64,000 nucleotides of DNA from Solen grandis (taxonomy: Eukaryota; Mollusca; Bivalvia; Adapedonta; Solenidae). Made by a program: the position numbers and the translations under genes. The notes under the pieces were generated by a model that worked only from the letters and a program-made list of their open reading frames with translations, was not told the DNA's origin and ran no database searches. The number at the start of each line of letters is the position of its first letter. Within the stretch, counting starts at the first letter, position 1. Of this stretch, positions 35,149-47,383 are shown one piece after another. The stretch lies in assembly GCA_021229015.1 (NCBI GenBank), contig CM037783.1:27474605-27538604 (forward strand), given 5' to 3'.

Positions 35149-35933
35149 TGCCGCAAATTTGTATTGCACTCGAATGTAAAGCTGTGATTGTAATAATTTT
35201 AAGTGACTGATATTTTTCTATGTGATTGTTTGGGGGCATGAAATACGTGATTTGTGTTTATTTTAAATAGTTTCCAGTGTAATTGATCACATTTAATAAG
35301 TTATTAGTCAGTAGATGTTTGTATTTTAATGGTGTTTTTATACATATAGGCCATTTTTTTATTAGAAGGTAAGATTAAAAGGTCAAAACAGCAGAAAAGA
35401 GAAAAAGAGGGGGACATTATGCTTATTATAAGCTGTCCATTAAAACATTTTGTTTTAATCTTTCTTGTTATTAATGATAGAAGAATTGCATATTTTGAAT
35501 GTTGTTTTTTTTTCAATAATAACAGAAGTTGCTCCCTTTCTCGATTATGTGGCTCCATGGCTAAATTAAAAACCTATTCCATACTGATGTCGTGTGGAAA
35601 CGGTGCTATTTACCACAATCTAGCTGTTACAACAACTGAACTTACACTACGTCAGTTTGGCTTCATAACGGCCACAATTTTCATTGGCAACCATATGGAA
35701 ACATTATTTAAGCCTAAAAAGCCTGATTTATTTTCATGATAGGAATAAATAATTCATAACTGCATAGCAAAATTGGTTGTCTAATGATACATAGCATTGA
35801 AGATATTTACAATAAACAGATGTCCCAAGCATGTAGAAATTACATATATATCACTTTATATTGACATGAATCAACATATAACAATGTCCTTTCAAAATAT
35901 AACAATGTTTTTGAAAAGTGTATATATGTGTTG
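35149..35933. other. No recognised gene
   Basis: AT-rich. A 106-codon open frame (35419-35739) shows no family resemblance and has T-rich low-complexity sequence in its first half. Confidence 0.35.
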
Positions 35934-36025
35934 CTGTTTTTACACTCCAACATCTTTATTTCTTCAGCAGTGCAGGCAATGTTTCTCAGGTGAGCGACTT
36001 CAGGTCTCCCTTTGCCCTCTTGTTT
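35934..36025 (+). mobile_element. Helentron-like 3' end fragment
   Basis: Matches the last ~90 bp of the 3737-5876 type: 'tttttacactccaacatctttatttctt', then CTCAGGTGAGCGA, a degraded hairpin and CTCTTGTTTT. Confidence 0.7.
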
Positions 36026-36556
36026 TATTTATTTATTTTTTTTACAAAATCAACTTAAGAGGATAAGTAAAGAATAGGATGAGCTAATATTACGGTTCCT
36101 GTGCACTACACCTCGTTAGAGATTTATGTTTTCTCTCAATTTTTTTTTTACAAAATCAAGAATAAGATGAGCTAGAGTTATGGTTCTTGAGCAGTGCACA
36201 TCTACACCTCATTAGGTGTCCATGTTCCGAGGTTTGAGTGAAACCATGCAAATGTGTTGAAATTATGCTCTAGATAATATGTTTTTAAACAAAATCACAT
36301 AAAGGGAATAATTCAAGTATTAGATGAGCTACAGTAACGGGCCTTATGCACAATACTTCTTCACCTCATAAGATATCCATGTTCCAACTTTAGATTGAAT
36401 CCATACTATGGAGTTGTAGTTATGCTCCGGAAAAGAAAGTCTGACGCTGATGACAACGGACAAAGTGATCCCTATATGTGTGCCATGATACGCAGGTGGC
36501 ATAATAAAATCAGATATTTCAGTATCCCAAAACTGGTCAAACATGTTCCTATATAA
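36026..36556 (-). repeat. Degenerate tandem repeat of another dispersed family
   Basis: Three diverged units carry 'gatgagcta', 'acggttc/gcc', 'gtgcac' and 'acctcgttaga/acctcattagg'. It ends with 'acggacaaagtgatccctatat', a signature also seen at 39483-39506. No gene. Confidence 0.45.
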
Positions 36557-37170
36557 AAACAAGAGGGCCATGATGGCCCTGGATCGCTCACCTGGTATCA
36601 TTAGGCTATGTAAAATCAAGTGACCCCTGGGGCGGAGCCAATTTTGACCCCAGGGTCATAATTTGAACAATCTTGGTAGAGAGTCATTATATCATGCTAC
36701 ATACCTAAAATCAAAAGGCTAGGCCATGTGGTTTCGGAGAAAAAGATTTTTTCAAGTTTTTCCTATATTAGCCTATGTGAAATCAAGTGACCCCTGGGGC
36801 GGGGCCAATTTTGACCCCAGGGTCATAATTTGTACAATCTTGGTAGAGAGTCATAAGATCATGCTACATACCAAAAATCAAAAGGCTAGGCCTTGTGGTT
36901 TTGGAGAAGAAGATTTTTTAAATTTTCATTTTTAAAATCTATTTTTAGCTCCTGTGACCTACTTATTCACCCAATCAAAATAATTTGAACAACTTTGATA
37001 GAGGTCATGATAAGGATGATTCTTGTGAAGTTTGGTCAAAATCCATCCAGTGGTTTAGGAGGAGAAGTTGTTTAAAGGAAAAGTTGACGCAAGACGCACG
37101 CACGGACGGACGCCGGACAAAAGGCGATCACAAAAGCTCACCATGAGCACGTTGTGCTCAGGTGAGCTAA
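36557..37170 (-). mobile_element. Helentron-like element, minus strand (complete)
   Basis: The 3' end at 36557 reads AACAAGAGGGCCatgatGGCCC then CGCTCACCTGG. The 5' end at 37134-37170 is a full palindrome AGCTCACCATGAGCAC/GTGCTCAGGTGAGCT. The core has 'gacccctggggcgg' units at ~36625 and 36789 (about 165 bp apart). Confidence 0.8.
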
Positions 37171-37239
37171 CAATACTTTTATTAAATCAAAAGATGCACA
37201 CATCACCTTAACATATATGACAGGGGTAATTAATGTTGA

Positions 37240-38080
37240 AAAAGAAAAAAAAAGATCATATGGCTCTAGATCGCTCACCAGAGTACAGCTTATTTAAAAC
37301 CATTCAAGTCAGGTTTTTTTCGTGGCTACATCCAGCAGCAACAAGATTCAAGTTTCAAATACAAAGAATTCTTAAGTTAGTCAAGCAACTGGAGGCCTTA
37401 TTCTTCAGGAGATCAACATAATTTTTGGAATAAAGTTAGACAGCCATGAGGTCACCATTTGTGCCAAAAGAAATTAAATTATAACCATTGCTTTCATAAA
37501 AGAATTTTGAAATAATCTATACAGGGTATATAAGGAAACTAGCAGACCCCCTCATGGTCTCATTTTTTAAGAGATCACCTTTATTTTAGCAATTATGGTA
37601 AACAGTCATAAAGTGACCATACATGCCAAAAGAAATTAAATTCTGACCAATGGTTTCATAGAAGAAGAGTTTTGAAATCTTATACAGAGTATTTAAGGAA
37701 ATAGCCAACCACCTAGGGGCCTCATTTTTTAAAGAGACCAACTTTATGTTAGCAATTATGGTAGAGCACTATGAGGTGACCATTTGTGCCAAAGGAAATT
37801 AAATACTAACCTTTGGTTTCAGAGGAGAAGGTTTTTGAAGATTTTAAAGTAAACTTCTGTTGGTTGCCATGGCGACCAGAGTTCTGCATGGATCATTTTT
37901 ATTTCATCAACTTTTGTGGATCCCCCCCCCCCCCCCGAGGATCATTCATGCCAAGTTTCTACCCAGGGGTTTCAGAGGAGTTGTTGTTTAATGCAAACAA
38001 ATGACGACGGATGACACACAACGACGAACAGAAGTTGATCCTCATAGCTCACCTTGAGCACGTAGTTCTCTGGTAATAAG
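37240..38080 (-). mobile_element. Helentron-like element, minus strand, eroded ends
   Basis: The left side retains a degraded hairpin and CGCTCACCAGAG (37270-37281). The right side has AGCTCACCTTGAGCACG (38046-38062) followed by a mutated palindrome partner. Core units of ~175 bp share 'gtgccaaaagaaattaaat'. A poly-C run is at 37922-37936. It ends about 90 bp from the METTL18-like stop codon. Confidence 0.65.
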
Positions 38081-38168
38081 AGAAAAATTCCTGAAATAAC
38101 TTTGGTCATCCACCGTAACATCCACAAAGGCACATTTTTAAATATGCAAACTCAACCAGTATCTCTTC

Positions 38169-41100
38169 TCACAACTTAGTCAGCTCCATGATTTCTCTTG
38201 GTACACCTGCAAAATAATACTTTTGTTTAATTATGCCATATTATGATATACAAGACCAGAACTATCACTGAAGGTGATTAATACTGCTATTTGTCAGTCA
38301 ATAACATATTAATGTTATTTACCAGCAGACATACCCATCAAAGTCTGTGGCAAAAATGTGGTTCTGGCATACAGGAAGAATGTAGCCTGTAACCTTTGCC
38401 ACATAAGTTTGATCATTTTAAAGGTAGTCTGGATAACACAAAGTCAGTAAGTCAGCAACAGTTTATAATTCTTCTATGAACATTTTTAGGGTGATGATGG
38501 GGGAAAAAAATGAGCAACTATCAATATAATTATAATAATGAGTAATCATCCATAAAGAAGCATATTAGCACTGATTTTCTATTGTTGACCTCTAGGTATG
38601 AACTTGACCTTTGAGCTAGCAATCTGGTTCTTTCACGGGACACTCAGTCTTAATATGATAAACATTTGTACCAAACTACAGTTGAGACTCCTTATGTTGA
38701 CATCCCGAGTCTCGACATTTAGTATATCCCAACTTTTTTCTCTATTAAAATATCTATAAAATCCATTCTTATCTTGACATTTTGTATCTCAACATTTTTT
38801 ATATGTCGACATATGTCTTTGGTCCGAAGGGTAAATTCTCACCTAAAACTATGTGTTTATCTCGACACGTGCCGACACGCTAACGGACGTGCGAATATTT
38901 AGTATTGCCGCAAGAAGTTTTCACACTTTTGTAGATTATGCCCCAAATCACCGCAATTAGAGTCAGTTACAACATTAAAATGTTGCAAACTGTAATATTT
39001 GGAAATGAACATACCAATGCTAGATGCAATTACACACTCTTAACTAAATCATGTAAAATGTAAACTTTTGATCTAACATTGACGCTATTTTGGCAGTATT
39101 AGCAGCGAGTATACCAAAAGAAACTTGCATCATCAACTTCAACAAAACTCATTTTAGGCAATAACATTTAATATGACAAGATTTTTATTAGGCATATGGG
39201 GCTTTTATAGACAAATTGTGTCAAACACATGTGCATTTCGAGATAACGAGTTTCGACTGTATTTGGAAATCCAGCAATCCTTTGTCAAGCCCAGACAAGC
39301 ATATTGGCATTGCTTTTCTATTGTTGACCTCCAAGTATGACCTTGACCTTTGAGCTAGCAATCTGGTTCTATCGTGCGACATTCACCTTAATATGGTGAA
39401 AATTTGTGCCAAACCATTTGGAAATCCAGCAAGGCATAGTTAAGTTAGAGCTTGGACAAAAGATTTTGGGACTAATGGACCGACAGACGGACAAAGTGAT
39501 TCCTATATAGGGAAGTGTGTGTGTGTGTGTGTGTGGGGGGGGGGTATTTAAACATTTCACTCTTATACCTTGAAGGTATCCATTTCCAAGTTTGAAGTGA
39601 TTCCCAAGAAATATTATTTAGTTATTGACATACTTGATTGAAATATACACAGCCCCAACGTCATATTGTGAGGTTAGAGTATAACACTGAAAAATTGTTA
39701 CCTTCTCTAATTGTGTAGCAGGTCTGGAGATCAAATATTCCTTCTTTCTTAATAAAGTTCTCAAAATCCCTGGTCCCACCTCCAACTCCGAAATAGTTGG
39801 ACTTGGCTGCTACATATCTGAGACCAAGTAAAGGTTTGAATAACAAAAGCAATTTGTTTAACAATGACAACACTGAACAAAGAATTAAGTGATTTTTAGA
39901 CTGCGACAAGCCACCGTCTTAATAGACATTTTAATCATAACCATAACTGCTTTTAATGTGTTGTTGTTTGTTAACATGTTTTCTTTTACCATTATTTTGC
40001 ACTGGAACATCCATTAAAAGCGTGAACAAAATATCCGTGACAATTATAAATCAGAAAAGCAAGCCATTTTATATAAATGAAGATCTACCCCTGTAAAAAG
40101 AAAAAAAAGTAGTGCTTTGCATGGTCGTAATTAGCCTAAAGTAGTTCACATGTAAATTTGCATTATGACAAGTTAAGCTCCTCCCAGCGCATTTTTTTAA
40201 CTTTGAAATAGAAAGGGTAACATTAAAGTATCTTAAACAATCAAATATCTTGTTAATTTCAACACATCCTCAACAAAAGATTCACAGGGGAATGACCTAC
40301 TTAGGCATGCAACTTAGGAATGAAATCAAGTTGACCCTTACTCCAGATTATTATGTAATAAACAGAGAGCGAATTCAACTGTCTCACAAGCATAGTTGCA
40401 GAAAAGTGTGTGGAGTTTTTGGCGTCATATGACCTTAACCCCCATTGTTTCTATCAGTATTGAAATACTTGGTTTAGAAGTAAAGCTTTTTCATGTTAAT
40501 CTTGCCGCCATCTCTCAGTGCATTGAGCACTTTGATTCAAATATCAAAGAGGCATAATGCCAAGTACTGGTTCATTATTTTAAATGTGATATAGTAGGAT
40601 CTCAGTTAATTGAAATCTATTATTCAAAGTCATCAGGACTAATGCTTCACTTTGAATAATGCATGTTTGAATAATCCATGTTCAAATGTGACTATTTGCA
40701 TGCATGCTTTAATATTGTGTTCGACGCAATACACAAGATGAATACGAATTCATCCTTAATTTCTTTAATAAGTGCATTATTTCATTAATTTTACTGCCAA
40801 TCAGTTGCAATAAAATTACAACCGTCTTTGATTGAGTATCACAATCCTTTACAATTTAATGTGCACTATACTGAAGACATTATACATCTCCCTTTCAAAA
40901 CAAAGGTTTGCAGGTAAAAGGTGTTCCCTTAAACCTCAGGCGTCTCTCAAAAACAAAACAACATAAACATTCAACATGTTTAATTTGTTGATAGGGTTTG
41001 AAACAAACGACAAGTAAGTGCTGATATTTTACAATATGTAAACATATGACAACTCACATCCCCTCACTGCTTAAACATAAATTGGGAACATTCATAAACA

Positions 41101-43716
41101 AATCATAATGAATACCAATCCTAAAATTTAACTGTCTGCACTATAGTCCCTGTCTCAACGTGCTCAACTAGCAAATACACATCCAACAGCCCTATTGAAT
41201 CTACATCGCCTAAAAGGAGATTAATTTTCTACTACATGTCATTCGCAAACGTAAAAGTCATATTGTCAAATTATCCTGACACTGGGCCAACCAGTCCTGG
41301 AACTACCCTTATATACTGAGTACCAAGCAAGGGAGCTATATCAGTACTATTTTTTTACAACTTGGTTACATGTCACAACTTGGTATCAAACCCATGACCT
41401 CCTGCTCCTGAGCAAAGGTCAGGTTCAAATAAAGGCTTTGGATATAGCATATTTGAATAACAATAACCGAAGACAGGCTGTACTCTTGTTAGTGTAAAGA
41501 AGGAGTCAGTTAAGCAAATTTATATTAATATCTAGCTGAAAGAATAATTTTGAATTTTTTTTTAGTTATTTTAAGAACACTTAAGCCAACCCCATGGGAG
41601 CCTCTTTTCTTAAGGATCAACTTTCTTTTAGAGGTGATCATTTTTGCAAAATAAAATTTAATTTTGGCCATTAGTTTCAGAGAAGAAGAGAAACTTAGAA
41701 ATTTTCTTTATAGATTATATTAGAACTAAAAATGTGTCCATAGAACTGAGATGCCCCCGCCTTTGTGTTTATTACTTTGATATTCTTGTCAGTGAATATG
41801 ATGAGAAACTTGAAATATAAAAGAAGATTATAAGATCAAATGAGCACTATGATCCTGACCTTTAAGCTTGTGACCTGGTTCTTGTTTGTGGCACATTTTG
41901 TTCTAAGGATCCCTTATTTCAAAACACAACCTTCCACAACTAAGTTACAGCCAGAACACAACTGTTTGTCTAGAAACACACACAGACAGGTGAAACATCA
42001 TATGTTTGTCACAATTTCATGGCGGAGGCATTAACAAAACAGCTCATGATCATTTGTAAGTTATTCTAAAGCATGACCATACACAATAAAGTAACAGCCA
42101 GGACACAATTGCTTGCACATTTTAAGGTCAACAGAGTGCTGTGGCCTTGACCCCCAAGCTTATTGTATAAGCATTTCTGATCCCTTGAAATCTGAGGCCT
42201 CCAGATGACTGACTAACTTAAGAATTCCTTGTATCTGAAACTTGAATCTGGTTGCTGCTGGAAGAAACCAGGTAAAATCAAGTAACTTGAATTGTTTTGA
42301 ATAAGCTTATGTACTCTGGTGAGTGATCTAGGGCCATATGCCCCTCTTGTTTTATATAGAGAGAGTATATGAGAAAACCCGTCAAGCCCCTGAGTGCCTA
42401 TTTTTCAAGGGATTAACTTCATTTTAGCAAGTATGATAGAGGACTATAAAATGACCATTTGTGCCGGTTGAAATTAAATTCTGAAAACTTGTTTCAGGAG
42501 AGCATAATTTTAAGTTTGTATTTTATTTTACCATGGCATCCAAAGTTCTGCATGGATCATGTTTATTATAGCAATTTCTACCCAGTGGTTTCAGAAGAGA
42601 TGTCTTATAAAGCAAATTGTTGATGACACAAGATGCAGAACAGATGACAATGCAAATCAGACCCAGGGTCATCACAATAGCTCTGGCAAGCTAAAATTCA
42701 AGCCTCTGACAATAGTTGCTGAGGAGTCCAGACAAGAATCTAAATTTAGCAGGAATGGCAATATCACCAGAGCATGCTGATGATATGCATGTATTTTCTT
42801 GATTCTGAAGCTTCTCATTACCATTGTGACTAATGGATACTGAGAAACAGTCTTGAAAAGAATTTTGATGTAAGAAGATTGGAAAAAATTGTTGATCCCG
42901 AAAATACTATAAATATATAATAATGCTTAGTTAGATTCTAATCAGTGGTGTGATGTTGGCATACAGAACTGATTCCTTGGAATGTGCAACATTATTGTTC
43001 CTTCCCATGGAAAGGAACATCTATAGTCGTTCCTCGCTACTTGCCGGATATAAGATTAGCACCTGATGAGATGTTTGCCCGCTCATTATTATGTGTGCTT
43101 CATGATTCTTATGAGATGGGATCCAGTCTGAAGTCAGGTGATATTAACTATCAACGTCATATCACGTGATGTCCGCCATTTATCCGCCATTTTATAGGCC
43201 ATTTTAGTCAATCTAGCATGTGCACGTAGGTTTAAATTACGACTTCGTGTTGTCCCGATTAAGAAAATACGATGTCAGCCTAAATTGAACTTAGCCCTAT
43301 TAAAGTCCTTGAATATCTTGCTTCATTTCCTGTGCTACCATGATTTAAAGAAAGAAAAAAAAGAACTTAAGAAAGTTTTGACTTGGAAAGAAATGTTCAA
43401 CCACCAATACAGCTTGTCCTTTTCGTACTCTAAGGTTATCCCTTCCATATGCAAATGCTGAAAAACAGCTTTCACTTCATACTTCATAGTTTAGAAATGC
43501 ACTGGAAGGAACTTTTGGTAGGCTAAAACTTGTACAATCAGACCAACCATTCTTAAACTATCACCAGAGGTATGACTGCACTTTTCTGATAATATTCCTG
43601 TTGGGCAATAAGGATACACAACTCCCTTGTCAGCCAGACAGTGCTGCCACAGGAAAGACAGCTTCCTGTAGTTCTCTGGTCTGTAGATTGTCTCTGCTGT
43701 CAGAATCAGGTCATAC
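38169..43716 (-). CDS. mettl18: METTL18-type histidine N-methyltransferase, three C-terminal exons
   Basis: Minus-strand exons 43618-43716, 39702-39817 and 38169-38206 have AG acceptors (tttgcag, gtctcag, tttgcag) and GT donors (gtatcc, gtaaca). They join in phase with two split codons. The product reads YDLILTAETIYRPENYRKL, CLADKGVVYVAAKSNYFGVGGG, TRDFENFI, then TIREGVPREIMELTKL and a TGA. The DLILTSETIY and YFGVGGGT motifs are characteristic of METTL18/yeast Hpm1, which methylates a histidine of ribosomal protein L3 (uL3). LTxETIY is the post-methyltransferase-core motif. The last exon is only 38 bp. Upstream exons with the SAM-binding GxGxG region were not found between 43717 and 64000. 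The two introns (1.5 and 3.8 kb) hold TA-flanked MITE, duplicated and Helentron-like sequences. Assignment rests on motif recognition. Confidence 0.85.
38575..39545 (+). repeat. Dispersed tandem-unit repeat with MITE inside
   Basis: Two units share 'ttttctattgttgacctc', 'ttgacctttgagctagcaat', 'ctggttct' and 'ccaaac...tttggaaatccagcaa'. They are separated by the MITE 38679-39259. It ends with 'gacagacggacaaagtgattcctatatag' wording and a (GT)n(G)n run at 39512-39543. It lies in the METTL18-like intron. Confidence 0.55.
38679..39259. mobile_element. Pogo/Tc1-type MITE with TA duplication
   Basis: The left end CAGTTGAGACTCCTTATGTT and the right end (reverse complement CAGTCGAAACTCGTTATCTC) are inverted repeats related to those at 32403-32938. 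TA flanks both ends (38677-38678, 39260-39261). The empty-site form is visible in the sister unit at 39409-39437. No transposase. Confidence 0.75.
39928..40570 (+). repeat. Dispersed duplication, copy B (uninterrupted)
   Basis: Partner of 32080-33650. It lacks the Helentron-like insertion, having about 60 bp of other sequence at the corresponding position. It lies in the METTL18-like intron. No conserved frame. Confidence 0.65.
40571..42279. other. Intron sequence, no recognised feature
   Basis: Part of the 3.8 kb intron. Traces of the 38575 repeat family ('cctgacctttaagcttgtgacctggttctt') appear near 41855. No exon is recognised. Confidence 0.4.
42280..42697. mobile_element. Two abutting Helentron-like fragments
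   Basis: 42280-42352 is a plus-strand 3' end ('actctggtgagtgatctagggcc', then CTCTTGTTTT). 42353-42697 is a minus-strand fragment sharing the 37240-38080 core. It ends in a mutated 5' palindrome (AGCTCTGGCAAGCTAAAA). Confidence 0.55.
42698..43617. other. Intron; contains copy of 33925-34119 segment and TCACGTGA
   Basis: 42984-43200 resembles the reverse complement of 33925-34119. It ends with a perfect TCACGTGA palindrome (43163-43170) and two CCGCCATTT words (reverse of AAATGGCGG), a promoter-like combination. No start of a gene is evident. Confidence 0.4.
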
Positions 43717-43923
43717 CTGCAAAAGTATACAAGTAAACCTAACATATATCTACAATATACAGGTAAATACAGAAGAGACCTATATGAGTCAATATCAATT
43801 TTCGTCTAAATCTGATTTGAGTAAAAGTAAAAAATTGACTGCTATCAATTCAAACTTTCATTAACTATATGAACTTTAGGAACCAGAGTGTGGAACTTGA
43901 ATATGCCACTTAAATAAGCAACA

Positions 43924-44758
43924 AACAAGAGCTGTCCGAAAGACAGCATGCTCGACTATTCGGGTATTTGATAGTGACGCAATACCATTGTATTAAAGCA
44001 GTATTAAAATAATTTATGTGACTCAATTTAGCAGCATGTTCTCTTTAATTCTCGGTAAAACTCAGGTCATAATTCGAAAAAAAAAATTCATGGAAAAGTT
44101 TTTTAATTTTCTATAAGTATTTAATAATTATTATTAATTTAATTAATTAAATTTAATTAATTCAATTTATTAAAATTTTAGTTCTGCAGGTTTGGTTCAT
44201 GTCTGGGATGACTTGTGTGAAGTTTAAATCCAATACACTAAGGGGTTACTGAGTAATGACATTAATTTAGTTGCAAAAAACTTTAACCAAAAATGTTAAC
44301 GCAAATTTCTAAGTCAAAAAAGGCCCATGATTTAAGTAAAATTCTAGCAAGAGTTGTTCATCTTGGTTCTGCAGGTCCATTTTATGTTTAGGAAGACTTG
44401 TATGAAGTTTAAATCCAATACACTAAGTGCTTACTGAGTAACAATATTAACTTAGTTGCAGAAAAACTTTAACCAAAAATGTTAACGCAAATTTCTAAGT
44501 CGAAAAAGGCCCATAATTTGAGTAAAATTCTAGCAAGAGTTGTTCATCTTGGTTCTGCAGGTCCATTTCATGTTTAGGAAGACTTGTATGAAGTTTAAAT
44601 CCAATACACCAAGTGCTTACTGAGTAATAATATTAACTTAGTTGCAGAAAAACTTTAACCAAAAATGTTAACGCAAATTTCTTAGATATGACTGGACGCC
44701 GACGCTGACGCCGACGCTAGTAGAATAGCTCTCATATTCTCCGAATAGTCGAGCTAAA
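43924..44758 (-). mobile_element. Helentron-like element, GACTATTC family, minus strand (complete)
   Basis: The 3' end at 43924 reads AACAAGA then GCTGTC-cgaa-aGACAGC and GCTCGACTATTC. The 5' end at 44716-44758 is AGCTCTCATATTC/GAATAGTCGAGCTAAAAA. The core repeats every ~186 bp ('ttctgcagg' at 44182, 44367, 44553). It lies upstream of the last identified METTL18-like exon. Confidence 0.8.
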
Positions 44759-46419
44759 AATAGCTGCAAATGCAATGTGTCGATGGTTGAGTCCTTCCTG
44801 TAACAATTTTTATATCTAAGTAAGAAATCTTACTCATACTTTGTTGGCATATTAAAGTAATGATTATTTGCTGATATTATGCCAGAAATATAAAAAAAAA
44901 GTCATAAAATGTAAATTCTATGTATTTCTACAACTGTGAATGAATTATTTAGGCTTTTTGGCGGGTAAAATGTTCAGCTATTACATATTTACCAGCAAAT
45001 ATATCATTCTCATGTTATGTGGTGCCTAGGACAATGGCAATGTGTCAAACTTCCACATTTTTGGTTTTAGAAGGTGCTTACTCTGTAATTTTATTTAGTA
45101 ATATAGTGGTTGTTACAGGTAGGACTCACTCGTTACATGAGTGACATAAAATGTTACAGAAAGGACAAATTGATAAGGAAAGTTATCTTTTGGTGTTCAT
45201 TTGGTGTTGTAAAGTCAACAATTGCATTTAAAGATTACATCTGAACAAGAAAATGTTGTTTCATATAATGAAAGGTTCTTAAATACTTCAGTATCTGACA
45301 ATTTTGTTACAGGAAAGACCAAATGTTATAGAAGTGACATATTAAACCATGACCACCGTCACCTTCAAAGTTTAACAGTTATTGTAATATCTCATTACTC
45401 TTAGCAGAACTTTAAATGATGAAAATTGTACAAATGACATCATTTAATGATTTAAACCAGAGCTTACAGTAAGTGAATCAACAAGTTGATCCAAACTCTT
45501 GAACTTGGTTGCACAAAGGAAAATGAAAATTTTGGCAATATTTTTCAAAAAAGACAAATTGGCTGGAACCAGTTTCAGGTCTTACATAAAACTGGTTAAA
45601 ATTAAAGAAAGGCAAACATCTTAAAATTCTTAACATCCAAGTGTTTAATAAAACTGTGTTAGCATCCACATGCCAGCATCTGGAGTTCTTATACATAAAC
45701 AGTGAACCCTTGTTGTTTGTTATAAAACATTTTATAATGAGTTCAAATATGAAAGGATTCATATGGCTAATTTCGAAAAAGCATTAACATTAGACTTAAT
45801 GCAGGATACAAGAAGTACAGGCAGCTCCTTGTGAGTTTTCTGCACTTCTATAGCGTTTCTATGTTTCTGTTTTAAGCACTCACCTGTCTTAAGTATCTGT
45901 TTCAGATACTTATTTAAAAGTCATTTAAGAGCTTTATACATTTTGTTTAAAAGAATATGTTATGGGTATAACGAGGTAGCCGGTTTAACCAATGCTGGTT
46001 AAACGAGGGTTCACTGTATATGTAGTCACAAAGTATTCACTAGACCACCTATTATTGAGAATGGGTTCAAGTATCAAATAAAATGGAAATTGTCACCAGG
46101 AATTTTGAAGTCTGAAATTCAGACAAGGATCGCCAGAGGCTTTCATTCACTGTGTAATGAGAAGATGATGATTGAATCTTAACTGGCTCTGGTATCAAAA
46201 ATATGTTACTGTAGTCATACCAGCACCTGTCATGCAATTTTATGGGGCCAAATCAAGCAGTTGATATTCTTTCTACCAACCTGGTACATGCACTGTACAA
46301 ATAGATCATCAACACCAGAGTCCAACACTAATCCTAGATAAAGTCTTTTCTTGTATCTTACAACTACATACTTACCAACACAGAGTGCTGGTTCTGGTAT
46401 GTTCATATAAGTCTCCTGG
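44759..46419. other. No recognised gene
   Basis: Probably intergenic or intronic. Contains the first group of GTTACAGGAGTGAC-like words (45110-45345). A short stretch at 45478-45510 before a GTAAGC could be read as a minus-strand exon end, but it does not fit METTL18. Confidence 0.35.
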
Positions 46420-47060
46420 ACCCCCTGACTCTTACTGATCTCGGCCCCTGACTCTTACTCTTCTCAGCTCAAGAACTTTTACTCTCCGTGGCTTTCTGAC
46501 TCTTAACTTCCTTGCCCCCCTGACTCTTATTCTCCTCAGTCCCCTGACTCCTACTCTCCTCTCCTCCCTGACTCTTACTCTCCTCGGTCCCCTGACTCTT
46601 ACTCTCCTCGGTCCCCTGCCTCTTACTGACCTCGGCCCCATGACTCTTACTCTCCTCGGTCCCCTGCTCTTACTGACCTCGTCCCCATGACTCTTACTGA
46701 CTTCCACCCCCTGACTCTTACCTCAGCCCCATGACTCTTATTTTCCTTCCCCCCCCCACCTCGGCCCAATGACTCCTATTCTTCTCCCCTCACTTTATTC
46801 GCCTTCCTCTCTTTCTTTCTCACCCTCCTTGGTAGCCTGACTTTAATTCCCTGCCACCTCATTCTTAATCTCCTTGCCCCCCCCCCCCCCCCCCCCCCCC
46901 GTTTCTTTATTTCCTCTGTCCCTTTGTTGTTTCTGCCCTTTTGCCCTCCCCTCACTCTTTTTTCTCCTCTCCCCCATTATTCCTAATGTTCTCTGTTGCT
47001 TTTCTCTTTTTCTCCTTGCCCCCACACTCTTACTCTCCTCTGTCCCAATGTTTGTAGGCT
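46420..47060. repeat. Pyrimidine-rich minisatellite and poly-C run
   Basis: 46420-46740 repeats a ~25 bp unit around CCCTGACTCTTACTCTCCTCGG. This continues into CT-rich sequence with a C run at 46877-46902. Arginine-rich minus-strand frames here are artefacts. Strand asymmetry could favour triplex formation (inference). Confidence 0.8.
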
Positions 47061-47383
47061 CCTCAAAGCTCACAGTCTCAAACCTCACATCAGTTTTACA
47101 TTCCTGTTACCCCACTTTATTGTTAGTTTCATCTACATATACTTCCACAGGCAGAAATACAATGAAGTGATTTGGAACCCAATTACTTTCTACCATATTA
47201 TCTCTGGTACTTAATTGTCCACATTATTAAGACTGGGGCATTGCTGCACCTAACCTGTTTTGGAAGAATTAACCTGTTCAAATCTTTTCAGACAGTTGGG
47301 CATGCTTAAGCTTTGGATAAACTGAAAAAAAATGCACATTTCAGTACACTTCCATTTCATAAATTGTTTTTTTAAATCATCAT

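Noticed and set aside
35419..35739. 106-codon open frame
   Set aside because: Half is T-rich low complexity; no motif, splice context or homologue recognised.
45478..45515. Upstream METTL18 exon ending before GTAAGC
   Set aside because: The acceptor is weak and the only phase compatible with the next exon gives no METTL18-like sequence.
46432..46707. Arginine-rich 91-codon frame (RRVRVRGPR repeats)
   Set aside because: Translation of a pyrimidine-rich minisatellite; composition alone explains it.
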